The notes under the pieces are model-generated. The model was not told the origin of the DNA and made no database searches. It saw only the letters and a list, made by a program, of their open reading frames with translations. 64,000 nt of DNA from Erythroxylum novogranatense (Eukaryota > Streptophyta > Magnoliopsida > Malpighiales > Erythroxylaceae). A program made the position numbers and the translations under genes. Positions 11,816 through 22,864 of this stretch are shown here, piece by piece; within the stretch, counting starts at the first letter, position 1, and every line of letters begins with the position of its first letter. The stretch covers positions 94,822,818 through 94,886,817 of the forward strand of contig CM057227.1 in NCBI GenBank assembly GCA_029891385.1, given 5' to 3'.

Positions 11816-12650
11816 TGTTTTTAATTTATTTTCTTAATTTATTTTTAATTCAGTATTTATTTTAATTGTGTGGATTTAATCAATGCAATCATATATTATG
11901 ACCATAATTTATGTTTCATTGATAAATATGTGTGAGTAAATTTTTCTTTTCGATTAAGGTTATGATTGATTTTGGATTAGGATAATTTTTGTGGTATTGA
12001 TTTTTGTTTGATTAAACACATATTTTGTCCTAATTTAGCTTGATCACCTAGATAAGGACCTTAGATGATTAAATGCCACAACCAATGATATTTAATTTGT
12101 CGGAAAATTAATCAAGTGACATACTTGAGACTAAAGTGTAGACCAACCTTAGAATCTTGTGTGAGGATACCTAAAATTAATGAACTTAATTTTAGCGCTT
12201 CAGATTTAACGCCTTTTATTCTGAATTATCTATGGACCAAGTAGTGACTCGGATTTAGAAGAGAAGGAAATACCATGAACATTGGGTTTGACTTGTTTAA
12301 GTGAAGTATTTCTTAAATTAATCCACTGTTACAATTTTATTTTAATTTCCAATCCAGTTGAAATCTTATACCTTAACCGATTTTTGTCATTTGATTAAAT
12401 CTAGTTGTTTTAATTTATATCTTGCAATTTTCATAATTTCTTGATTTACTTATTTTATCTTATTTTATTTTATTTTCAAATCAATTAATTCTTGATCGTC
12501 TGAGTAATTTTTCATCGTTTAATTTAATTGTCTTACGTGTTGAAATTTTTTCCCTTGGGTACGATATCCGGTTCTTACCGTTTTATATTACTTGTCGACA
12601 GGGTGCACTTTCCTCTATTAGTCTAAATAGAATTTAATTTATATCGCTTT
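11816..12650 (+). mobile_element. Probable long-LTR tail inserted in CACTA 1
   Basis: The segment ends with a phrase typical of plant Ty3/gypsy LTR ends: CTTGGGTACGATATCCGG, then a CTTACCG run, TTACTTGTCGACAGGG and a TAGTCTAAA run. The CACTA 2 homology resumes at about 12655, so DNA left of that point is foreign to the CACTA gene. No target duplication or primer site was found, so the left limit is unknown. Confidence 0.4.
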
Positions 12651-14043
12651 GTTTAGACCACAAATCAGCAAAATTGTCCAGTGAGTTGAGAGTCATTGTT
12701 AGGAATGAATTGCCATGCCTTTAACATGCTAGGCAATTGAAGGAAGACAACGTGTTACAAAATGCTTTGAACAAAGTTTCAGTAATTTTTTAATTAATTT
12801 TATTATATGCATTAGATTTTACTTATTTAAAAAGTAAGTTAACTTATACTTGTTGTTCACAGATGAAGCTTAATATCGTCGATATCGAGAACCCTTAAGT
12901 TTCAAGTTGTGTTAAATCACTGTTGAAACAAAGGATAAAGGATCATTGTTATCGACTTTATAAATATTACAAGTCTTTTCCTTCAGATGAGGACACAAGG
13001 AGTCATGTTTTAAAAAGAGTGACTCCGAAAAATTAGAGTGAAATGTGTGATTGTTGGGCCTCTGCAAAGGTTCAGGTATGTCTTCTTTCACTTTATATTT
13101 CCTTCCATTAATTTTTTTCATTTAATAACTATTTATTCTCTTTATTTAGGAAAAGTGTGAGAAAGTCAAGGCTAACAAAACCAAAATGGAAACTCCTCAC
13201 AACTCCGACTCCAAATTATTTGTTGTCGTACAATAAGAATTTGTAAGTGTAATGTTTACAAGTTATTATTCTATTAGTTAATACAATATAATCTGTTGTG
13301 TTCTAATTTTTTATTCATATAATATAGCAGACTCAACTGCATAGACAAGAGTGTGATATAATCACATTTTACAAGCTGACATACTATAAGGAAGGTGAAA
13401 GTTGGACGTTTGAAGAGACACAAAATAATTATGAGTTTATTTATTTATGTAATACTAAGTCATAATATTTGAATTACATCTTGATTTTGTGTTTTAAATT
13501 GCAGGACAAGATGTAGGAGTTGTTGTGGAGAATATTGTTTGACGGGAATGAGCCCGATGTGGATGATATTTGCAACAATGTCCTTAGTACAAGATCATGA
13601 TTTATCAATGGTCTTGGGCATGGCCTTAAGCTAGTTGATTCATCATCGCCACGACCAACATATGTAACGATGCTTCAAGAGGAGAATTGGTCGCTTAAGA
13701 CTCAGTTACAATGTGATCGCGGCTCTGTCGATGCGATCTTACGATCGATCCTTGGAAACCGGTCAAATAAAATAAATTTCAAGATTGCTGTATAGAATAC
13801 AACCTCGGGAGTTCTCACTTAATTGGAACCTAATGAAATGGACCTAAGCTAGCCTATATGTCATAAAAAGCAAGTGAAATCAGTAAGGAAAAAGGGGGTT
13901 TTGTTTGAAAACATTAACTACACTAAAAAGCATGTAAAAAGTATTTTTGGATTTTTGAAAATAGAAAAAAACTAAAACAAGTGATAAAAATACTCTTGAA
14001 AACAAGCTTTGGCTATCACAGCTCAAAACTAAGTGTGAATGGT

Positions 14044-14480
14044 AAACCTTAAAGAATTTTCTTTAAGTCCAGGGTCTTGATTAATAGACTCCTGTCACTC
14101 TTGACTCCATGTCTCAAGACCCCATTGAGTGCTCTTGAGCCTCAGAACCTTAAAGGATTCTTTAAGTCCAGGATCTTGATCAATGAACTCCATTGCTCAA
14201 GATCCCGTTAAGCGCATCTTAGTGTGTGCGGTGGATTAAAAATCACTAAGTTTGAATGGAAAAAATCTTAAAGAATTATCTTTAAGTCCAGGGTCTTAAT
14301 TAATGGACTTCTGTCACTCTTGACTCCATGTCTCAAGACCCCATTAGGTGCTCTTGAGCCCTAGAACGTTAAAGGATTCTTTAAGTCCAAGGATTTAATC
14401 AATGAACTCCATTGCTTAAAACCTTGTTAAAAACATCTTAGTGTGTGCGGGGGATTTGCCAATGCAATGGGTCAAATGAA
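14044..14480. repeat. 219-bp tandem duplication inside solo LTR A
   Basis: The phrase TTTAAGTCCAGGGTCTT recurs with a period of 219 bases (14062 and 14281) and the following 180 bases match closely, including CACTCTTGACTCCATGTCTC. The LTRs of B and D have one shorter equivalent. Confidence 0.7.
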
Positions 14481-15231
14481 ATCTAGCATCAACTCATTAT
14501 CAAACACAACTAGGCAGATAAAAGAGAATCAACAAGATCACAAGTTGACATATATGAGACTTCATATATTTAAGCACAATGTTCTACATAAACAAATCCA
14601 TAACACATTCATTGTTCAACGCTTAATTAAACTCTAATTAAGCTAATCTAACTACAAAGCAATAAACCCCAACTCGGCTGTTCATAATAATGCAGTTAAA
14701 CGTGACAATGTAAACTACCAATCCAAACAACACATTAAATGTCAAACATTTAGCTATAATCAAATAGCTTCACTACAAATTACAAACCCTAGACCTAGGC
14801 ATTTATAAATCATAGCAAAACTACAGATTAAGCTACTCCCCTTGAAAGCTCGGTGAACTCCAGCCATCACTGCATCTTCAGGAGAAACAAATGCCTAACC
14901 ACGCATTTCAACCGGAAGCCTCACAACTCGCAATGACTCCAAGATATCCACGGTGGATGGCGGCGGTAAAATAGAAGATGAAAGCTAATGTAGAAGTTGT
15001 CCCTGTGGAACCTCGAAGGAACCACAGGGAAGGTGAATGTCGCGAATGCTCCTGGTGCTTCTCTTCTAGCTCGTCGGTCTCTCTCTTCTCCCCGAGTGTC
15101 GCTTGCCGAAGATTGCCCACCGATCCAGATGATGCCCGTTTAACCTAATTCAGCAATATTTAAAGGATGGTTCACGGGTCGGGTCAGTTCGATGAGTGAT
15201 TTTTCCGTTTAAAGTCTGAATACCCGTCTGC

Positions 15232-15391
15232 ACGTCGCGACGTATAAATAAAAATTCGTCGCGACGTGTGCTCTGGCTTGCTCGCCGCGATGTGTTGAAT
15301 TGTTGACGCCGCGACGCACGATCTGTCTTGATCTTGCGCGACGTGTGAATTACATTTCGCATGGCGAGGTGATTGGTTCACGCCGCGACGT
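15232..15391. repeat. CGTCGCGACGT palindrome array in solo LTR A
   Basis: A perfect 12-bp palindrome ACGTCGCGACGT lies at 15232-15243. An 11-bp form follows at 15257, then decayed copies near 15283, 15307, 15335 and 15381. Early spacing is 24-28 bases. Confidence 0.8.
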
Positions 15392-15661
15392 ACCTTAAGG
15401 ACTTCATGCCGTGTTGACTCTTCTGATCCTTTCTGACTCCTTTTCTCCTACAATATAAAATAACAATTTCCAGTATCAATTGTTCTTAGAAAGATTATAA
15501 TGCAATTAATGTCAATTTGTACAATTTTACTAGCAAATTGCATAAAACATAAGCTCACCGTAAGAGACTAATTTAAGCACAAAATTATGAATTAAGAGTC
15601 AAAAAGTGCATTAACAACCATGAAAGTGTACCCACTTATATATTAAACTTGGGTTCAATCA

Positions 15662-16069
15662 CAATGTAATGAAGAAAAGTTAGATTGCACTTAAGAAAAT
15701 TACAACGTAATGAGTTAAAACTAGACCGTATTGAAAGACAGTTGACCAAGTTAAAAAAGATGATCGAATAAATACTTGGGTCATGGTATGCCAATAGTAG
15801 TGATGATGAGGAGTCTTAATTTGTCGATAATTTTTTCTTCAGTTTTGTAATTAACATTTAATTACATGTTTTTGTATAAAATGCATTTCATTTTTAATTA
15901 TGAAATATTTTTATTTATTTTATTTTATTATTATTTAAACAATATGTCAGCAACAATAATTACAAAATATGACTAAATTATAATTCAAACCATGTTACAA
16001 ACAATAACATGAACTAAAATGTTGTTAATAATTACAATTAAATATCAAATTGGTAATAGGAAGTTAAAT
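15662..16069. other. CACTA 1 gene tail and interior
   Basis: Target duplication CAATG, then the last coding piece of the accessory gene up to about 15830, then AT-rich spacer to the subterminal zone. Confidence 0.45.
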
Positions 16070-16526
16070 TAAAAATTATTCGTCACTAAAAATTTTTAGC
16101 TACAAATTTAAAATCGTCACCAAAACCTTTTACCTACACTTTCCAAAATGTCTCTAATAACATTTAGCTACGTTTTAATTTTCGTAGCTGAACATATTAT
16201 GTTACGAAAACAAATCATCAGTGAACATTATTATCTACGCCTAAGTTAACGTAGTTAATTACCTTTACCTACCAAAATTAAATGTGACAATAAGTGATCT
16301 GCGACTATTTCTCCTTTTATCACCTATTCTTATTAGAGACAAAGTAATGATTGTAGCAAAATCTTTTGAGCGAGTATTCATTTAAAACATCGCAGATAAC
16401 TTTTTGTTACCGGGCCTTTACGACTATTTGTTTGACAATTCTTTCTTCACTAAAAACTGTTTGCGACAATTTTGGTTCTTTCAGGGACGTTATAATTCGT
16501 CCCCAATACCCTTCTTTGTTGTAGTA
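16070..16526. repeat. Right subterminal repeat zone of CACTA 1
   Basis: Recurrent TTTTAGCTACA, TTTAGCTACG, GCGACTATTT, ACGACTATTT and CGTCACTAAAA-like words lead to the terminal inverted repeat at 16509-16526. Confidence 0.55.
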
Positions 16527-16529
16527 TGT

Positions 16530-18785
16530 ATAGATATACAATAACACTTATCATGTACAACTTCACATATTTATATATTTTCCTTGTAATTGCACTAGGA
16601 GAGTTTCTTTTCTTAATTAATTTACACTCCTGGTTATTCTATTGTCTCTTGTATTTTGATTTTTTTTGCTTTTGAATTGGAGGTATTCTCCATCATTTAT
16701 AAACAATTAAACATGGAACTCAATGAAAACAGTCATTAAATCTTTCTTCTTTCTGTCATGTTTCAAAATTTCATAAAATAAAAATTATATGAATTTTAAT
16801 ACAACCCAAAAGCAAAATTCAAAATTAATATGGACCCCAAGCGATAAAAGTGTTCGACCATGAAATTGTAAAATATACTTTTTTTCTACCCTTTTAATTT
16901 TTATAAAACTTTTTATTAAAACCATTTTAAAAAGTCCTTAATCTTTAAAATTCTTAAAAACTTTTATGATTTTTATTTTTTAAATCTTTTCCTTAAATTT
17001 TCGTGAAAAATAATGACGAAACACAGATAATATGAATATTACGTGTCAAACTAATCAAATGTTATTGATATGATAACTCAATTCAGCTATTAAATCTAAT
17101 CAGAATCAATTAAACTAACCTAAACTAATAATTTATTATAATTATCATATTTTTAATTATATTTAGTTAGTTCGATTTAGATTTAAAAGTTGAGTTAATT
17201 AAGTTATTGTCTTAATAACATTTGATTGATTCACATGTCATATATGTTTTATCATTATTTTTAACAAAATTTAAGACAACATTTTTTAATAAAATTGAAA
17301 ACCACATAAATTTTTATATGAGTTGTTTTAATTTTTAATTGCAAATATTAAATTATAAAACTTATTTTACTAATTAATCATTAAGCAATTATGATGTTGG
17401 TAATTTGTCTTACTAATTTAACGTGGGAAGATGGACAAACATTTTAAATATTTAACTCTATATAACAACTAGAGTTGAAAAGAATTTTAATCATATAATA
17501 TCGAACAGTTCAAATTGTGAGTTAGTATTCTTGTTAGAAGCACTAATTAAAGCATTGATACGTATAATGGTTGGAAATGATCAATGATTAGTTGATAATT
17601 TGCATCAAAGTATATTTCCCTTCGATATATAGTACATAAAATTGAGGGCTTCAAAGAAGATTAGGTGTTTAGCCATAGTTACGTATGACTAGTCTTTGTT
17701 TACAATTGACTGCTTTTAATTAATTGCTTTCGTTTTTTCCGCGAATTAGTTAAATTAGCAGGTGACAGACTAGATGTTATTCAAATTGAGTATGGCTGGT
17801 TATTGACTTGTGATATATTGAAACAGTAAAAATTAATTAGATCAAATTTATTATTTAATCCTGTTGATAATTTAAATAATTTCTTTAAATTATATAATAT
17901 GAAAAAATAAGATGGTACAAAAATATTAAAATATTAGTGTCATTTATTGTTATATGATCTGAGTTGGATGCGACACAGTGTTTGCATATTTTGTCTTTAC
18001 GTAAGTCAAGTTGAGACGTTACCATCCACGTACGACAAGACTATTACATAATTTTTAAGTGGTAATGAACTACCCGAATCAAGACAGATTCAAAGAGGTC
18101 CAATTACATTGAATTTTTTTTTGTCCATCCCTCTTCTAAAAAAGTAGAGTGTAGGAGAGTTCTAAAGATAAAATGCAACAGAAATTAGAATCATTCCATG
18201 CGTGAATATTCTATGCCTTCTAGATGGTTTCGGTAATTTAAGAAACCGTGACTTGAAATTCTAATAATTTATGTCTCTTTTCGGGTGTATGATTACTTCA
18301 CTCTTGAATTTCTAATAATAACATCTTAGGTTGTACAATACATGTATACAAATTTATAATCCATATAAGTAGCATATGGTTTATATATAACTTTTCTTGT
18401 GGCAAAGTTTTTTATGAATCTGTCTAAAAAATCTTTAATCTTAATTGCAACAATCAATATTAATTACTTAATTCAAGGAGTCGTTTGATTTTACTTTTAT
18501 TTTCTGTTTTAGTTTTTAGTTTCCGTTTTCTGTTTTCTATTTTCTGTTTTCAATTTTCAGTTTCTGTTTTTTCTTTTACAAGAAACGGAACTTGCTTGGC
18601 TGTTAATGTCAATGTAGTTATATTTTTAATTTTAGTTTTCTGTTTTCAATTTCTCTCTTTCTTTCAAATGAAAACAAAAATATGTTTAGTTGTTAACGTC
18701 AATATAGTTATATTTTTATCACTGATAATAATTACAAATTAGATAAAACTTAAAGATAAATTATTTTTAATTAAATAAATTTAGT
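16530..18785. other. Intergenic AT-rich sequence
   Basis: I see no gene or transposon terminus. A T-rich stretch at 18485-18680 is made of TTTTCTGTTTTC-like words, is low-complexity, and the 85-aa frame through it is not credible. Confidence 0.45.
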
Positions 18786-19548
18786 TTGACATCAGTGCAA
18801 GATCAGTGCGGGGAGACCTCGCATCGACACTTGGGAGAAGATGAAGAAAGAGCTAATAGATCAGTTCCTCCCCAACAACAGTTCATGGCTCGCAAGGGAA
18901 GCTTTGAAGAGGTTGAAGCAAGACAATTCGATGCGGGAGCATGTGAGAAAATTCACATCTTTGAGTTTGGACGCGTGAAACATGTCGGAGGAGGACAAGT
19001 TGTTCAACTTCATAAACGATTTGTAAGGTTGGGCGCAAATGGACCTTAGGAGGCAGAACGTGAAGGACCTCCCAAGCGTGATAACAACTACGGATGCCTT
19101 AGTGGATCTTTAAATGCCACCACCTATTTGAACTAGTTACGAGGGTAAGAAGAACGGTGGGATGTGGAATGGTAGGCGAACCTTCTCAAGGTAAGAAACA
19201 AACAAAATGAGATATTGTTTGTTTCCTTTGTGAAGGGCCGCATTTTGCTCGAGAATATCCAAGATGGAAGGCGGGTGAGGAGCAAGTAAATTCCATGGTC
19301 ACGAAGGATCAAGGAGATGGAGAGGAGGACTCGACAGAAGAAGTCTACCTCAACAGTTTTGTTGTGTTGGGCGTAATGGGCTTTGTGAAAAAGTGTTTGA
19401 ACAAAGGCAAGGAGACATCCGATGGAGAGGGAACATGGTACATGGGAGATGTGTCAATAACTAAAGAGTCTTCGAGGAAACCATACTTAGAAGAGTGTCC
19501 ACATATTATTTCAACGAGGGAATTGATTTATTCTAGTCAGGGTGGTTT
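18786..19548 (+). pseudogene. Ty3/gypsy chromovirus gag remnant with degenerate zinc knuckle
   Basis: Translation across frames gives the retrotransposon Gag core (PF03732-like): 'LIDQFLPNNSSWLAREALKR' near 18853-18912, 'NMSEEDKLFNFINDL' near 18982, and 'DLRRQNVKDLP' near 19044. A knuckle 'CFLCEGPHFAREYP' near 19218-19260 fits CX2CX4HX4C with the last Cys lost. Several stops break it. A 'MGDVSIT' patch near 19443 may be the start of the protease region. Gag forms the virus-like particle; this copy cannot. Confidence 0.7.
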
Positions 19549-19739
19549 GTTAGACCCCTAATTTGTGATAGCGGGATTATGTGGGCATTGGCATGCCTTG
19601 ACCAATGTTTGACACGCTGAACAATGAAACAAGACAAAAGACTTGCGAGGAGGGAAGGACGAGAATGAGCAATGTCAACCATTGGCATGCATTGGTGTGC
19701 ATTGGCGGAAATCTTTGATGAGATGCAAGATTCGGATGC
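19549..19739. other. Spacer before LTR E, possible other LTR edge
   Basis: TGTTAGACCCCTAATTTG at 19548 looks like an LTR start similar to that of E, but I found no matching end or target duplication. The word CATTGGCATGC recurs (about 19597 and 19680). Confidence 0.3.
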
Positions 19740-22322
19740 TGTTAGACCCCGAATTTTTTTTAATGATATTATTAAGCATGAATTGTGATAATTCAGTGGT
19801 TTTGCTTTAATTGGAGTTATTTGGGAATATTGGATATAGAAGGACTAAATGTGGTTTAATTATGATTTATATGAGGGTTAGAGGATTTATAGTGTGTAAG
19901 GGTTGAGAAATTAGCTTAAGTTGTTGGGCTTGGGCTTAGGGAGGGCCCATACCCTTAGGTTAAGAAGAGAATTAGAAAGGAAAGGAGAATAGAAAGAAAA
20001 GAATAGAAGGAGGAGAGGAGAAGCACGCCGTCGGAGGAGAGGAAGAGAGAAGAGAAGAGACTTCGCGATTTCTGAGGTTTTCCGACGATTCGAAGCATTT
20101 TTCGGTAAGTTAGTGCCTTTCTAACTTAGTTTGAGTAGATTTAAACTTAGAGGATGTTGAATCCGTAAGAAATCGATAGTTTAGGGTTTTGGGTGAAAAA
20201 TATGGATAAATATTTGGGTTGATTCGTTTGTGCCTGGTTTTGAGCTAAGGATGGGTTAGAAATGCGTTATAAGAGTTGATCTATACTTTGATTGTGTTGC
20301 ATTTGAGATTGGGAAGAGTTTGAATTGGAAATCTGCAGAAATCTGGGTTCGGAGTCGAGTTCCTCGACCCAGACGTCACGACGTGCGTATGAACACGCCG
20401 CGGCGAATGAAGAAGGGAGCCACGTCGCGACGTGTAAATAATTTTACGATTATTCGTCGCGGCGTGTGAAATGCTGTAGACGTCGCGACGTGCGAAGGGA
20501 GACGTCGCGACGTGCGACGTTTGGTTCGCGGCGAGCCTTCGCTTCGCCGCGGCTAACGCCGTGGCAAGCAGGGTCCTTCGTCGCGACGAGCGTCCCTTCG
20601 TTGTGGCGAGGCCTTTTGTTTCCGAAATTGAGATGTTTATATTGTTAGGGGTATCTTTTGGTGTAGATGTCCGATTGAGGTGATTTTGGATTCGTTGTGA
20701 TCTAGAAATAAAGGACTACAAGTTTTATGAAGCAATGAAATTGAAATTCAGTCTATAAGAATTCGGGTTTTCGAACCTAATTGAATGAGTTTGAGGTCAA
20801 TAGAAACGTAAAGCGATGGGGACTTTATGAAAAAGTGACCCAAAGTTTAGACATTTAGCGAGTTGGGATTGGATTGAATTTATTTTAGTGAATATGCGAT
20901 AATTGGGTTCCTAATTTGTATTCCGATCTGAATAGGAATTTTGCATCTGATAAAGGGAATCAAGGAAGGCAAGAGGATCAAGATGAGAGGTATCTTTTAT
21001 GCATGTATTCGAGCACGAATTCCAGGTGGGTTTCATGTTTATGATTTAGTAATGAGCCACTAAAGTTTTCTCCCAAATCAAGAATGATTTCAATTACTTT
21101 ATAAATATCGTTTTGTTTCGATTGAATGATTTGCAAAATGTCTACATGTTTCAGCATATGAACGTTTCTGATGACTTGTGAGAAATCTTATGAAATATTT
21201 TAAATGCATTATGATCATGTTTATGAACTGCCTTGATAGGCATTATGGCATTTTGTAAGAATGGAAAGAATGAAAAGCTTTGATAACATGCTTTGAGCAT
21301 GGAAAGAATAGATTATGTGCTTTGTTTGGGTAAGAGAGTTACGGATGGAGTCACGTGCACGTCGACATATAGCCTTCTCCGGCTGCCGCTTGAGGCCACG
21401 AGATCCTTGAGAAATCGGACTCGTTTTGTTTACGGATCTACCTTTGGGTTATCCGGATGGATTACGGAACTCTCGAGCCATTTGTTTGTGCATTGCATCT
21501 ATGAATTGTCAAGTATGTGTATAAATTTAGCATTTGAAATTGATGATTGATTGAACATGTTGTGTTGATGTGATAATAATATTTTTCACTATGCAATGAC
21601 ACTTTTCAACTATGGGTTTGAACTCGTAATTTGGATTTGTGAGAATTTGGGAGTAAAGCGTTTATGAGCTTATTATGATTTTTGTACAACAAATGAACTT
21701 TTTCAACAGTTTTGCTTGTTCTTCGTTATAAACCTGTTACCCACGAGCTATAAGCTCACCCCCCCTTCATTCCCATCCACAGGTGATGAGAAGAAGATCG
21801 GGTGAAGGGAAGTGAAGGTTTTCGATTTGTATATGTATATATGACGTATTGTTTTAAGTTAGATTGGTATTGAGAATTTTGGAAACTGTATATTTGGTAT
21901 AGTCGGACATTCGATATTGCTATTGTATTGTGGCATGGAATGCCATAAGCGTTTGTAAGACTCCATTCTATTGTTGTTAAGTAATTATGTATTAATTACG
22001 GATGCTGTTGAGGGGAAGTGTTCATTTGTATCATGGACCAGATTGAGCGGAACTTTAGTATTCTGAAGTAAGTGATGAATTGAATGTGCATATGTTAGAT
22101 TATGATTCATTGTTTGTTTATTTACTTATGGAATGTGTTATGGAAAAAGAGAACATAATTTTGGTGTGAGACTTTTAGCTTCACGATTTCGTTGGATCGC
22201 GCATATACCGATGGTTTAATGGTTGAAATTCGAGTTCGGGGCCCAGCTTTTGCGATATCAAAGCAGGTTAGTTAGTGTTATGGTATTGTTTCGAGGTTGG
22301 GTGCCGGGAACGGGATCCAACA
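19740..22322 (+). mobile_element. Solo LTR E (Ty3/gypsy-like, 2.6 kb)
   Basis: It begins TGTTAGACCCCG and ends CGGGATCCAACA, an inverted terminal match of 10 of 12. GATGC is duplicated at 19735-19739 and 22323-22327. Inside are an apparent transcribed leader near 19980-20130 (purine-rich, then a CGGTAAGT-like donor), a CpG palindrome array, and a phrase 'TATAAGCTCACCCC' also found inverted in F and G. This groups E, F and G as one LTR type. No internal domain remains. Lineage is not proven; the long LTR and terminal sequence suggest a Tekay/Del-like chromovirus. Confidence 0.82.
20372..20592. repeat. ACGTCGCGACGT palindrome cluster in LTR E
   Basis: Perfect ACGTCGCGACGT copies lie at 20422-20433, 20480-20491 and 20502-20513. 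Related forms include GACGTCACGACGTGCG at 20372, CGTCGCGGCGTG at 20455, TTCGCCGCGGC near 20544 and CGTCGCGACGAGCG at 20579. CpG density is far above the flanking DNA. Confidence 0.85.
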
Positions 22323-22327
22323 GATGC

Positions 22328-22864
22328 GATACGAAAAGAAGGCTTGAGATAGACTTCGAATGAAAAGTTAGCTAGATCACATGCATGACGGGAATATACG
22401 AGAGTTCAAAGGTTACATAGTAAGTAGATCAAGCATGGTGCGACTTTTGGGAGAGTTTTAGACCACGTACAAGTTGACTTGGCTAAGGCTAAGTTCTTGA
22501 TGGACTAAGAACTTAGTGTGTGTTCAAATGGATGGACCATAGATAATGGAGTTGGCATGGGTAAGTATTGGACATACCATGTATAATAAAGTTGGCATGG
22601 GTAAGTATTGGACAGACCAGTATACTATTATCTTGGATAACTCATCATGAACGGATAGAGACAAGGAGATCTTGGATGATGTGGAGGATAAGATCACAGT
22701 GGTTGTACATCAGTTTTAAGAGATTAAGATCATGTGGAAGGATCATCTTAAGGTAGAGGAGATCTTTTAGATATGGATAATCATTCCTAGATAATGTAAT
22801 CTTTTATCTTCTTATTGTGATGTTTCTTAATCTTATTAGATAGATTCCTAATTGGATGGGGATG
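22328..22864. other. Unassigned sequence between LTR E and element B
   Basis: Host DNA of insertion B. It includes a 40-bp direct duplication: GTTGGCATGGGTAAGTATTG occurs at 22551 and 22591. It continues after B at 32146. It may be part of another LTR, but no terminus was confirmed. Confidence 0.35.

Larger units (their letters stand above)
13714..15661 (-). mobile_element. Solo LTR A, Athila-type family
   Basis: The LTR starts TGATCGCGGCTCTG and ends GGTTCAATCA, the same termini as the LTRs of elements B and D. The duplicated target CAATG sits at 13709-13713 and 15662-15666. Length is 1948 bp against about 1500 in B and D; much of the excess is an internal tandem duplication. No internal domain remains, so this is the product of LTR-LTR recombination. 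Orientation is given by analogy to B and D, whose genes read on the minus strand when the LTR is in this orientation. Confidence 0.85.
12660..15830 (+). pseudogene. CACTA 1 accessory protein gene (plant Ptta/En/Spm type), interrupted
   Basis: Coding blocks separated by GT-AG introns can be followed on the plus strand. About 12925-13075 reads 'YRLYKYYKSFPSDEDTRSHV'. About 13150-13242 reads 'EKCEKVKANKTKMETPHNSD'. About 13330-13437 reads 'QECDIITFYKLTYYKEGESW'. About 13505-13713 contains 'FINGLGHGLK' and a heptad-like 'MLQEENWSLKTQLQ'. The order and wording match the plant transposase Ptta/En/Spm domain (PF03004). Stops fall inside several exons. The last exon is cut after base 13713 by solo LTR A and resumes at 15667 with a Lys/Glu-rich coil and an acidic tail 'SSDDEES' before a stop. 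The same gene, equally decayed, is present in CACTA 2. Confidence 0.75.
7164..16526 (+). mobile_element. CACTA (En/Spm-type) DNA transposon 1, decayed
   Basis: The left end reads CACTACAATAGA. The right end read on the minus strand is TACTACAACAAAGAAGGG, so the terminal repeats agree apart from C/T at the outermost base and a few internal changes. The same triplet TGT flanks both ends (7161-7163 and 16527-16529), the 3-bp duplication expected for CACTA. Subterminal regions carry repeated CGTC/GACG and GTAGC-type words. The interior has a plant Ptta/En/Spm accessory gene on the plus strand near the right end. No TNP2-type transposase was found. The interior also holds a solo LTR and other foreign DNA, so the 9363 bp is inflated. 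Confidence 0.8.

Noticed and set aside
10886..12660. AATCA as target duplication for the LTR-like block in CACTA 1
   Set aside because: AATCA occurs at both places, but the motif-rich sequence continues left of 10886 and the outer bases do not form a convincing LTR terminal pair.
18485..18742. 85-codon frame rich in Phe and Val
   Set aside because: It is a translation of TTTTCTGTTTTC-type low-complexity DNA.
20422..20513. NruI (TCGCGA) and SalI (GTCGAC) sites as signs of cloning or vector sequence
   Set aside because: The sites are the centres of natural, diverged repeats embedded in transposons with target duplications; no vector sequence is seen.
22240..22265. GATATCAAAGCAGGTTAG taken as a degenerate initiator-Met primer site after LTR E
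   Set aside because: The terminal match and the GATGC duplication place the LTR end 80 bases further on, at 22322, so the resemblance is probably chance.
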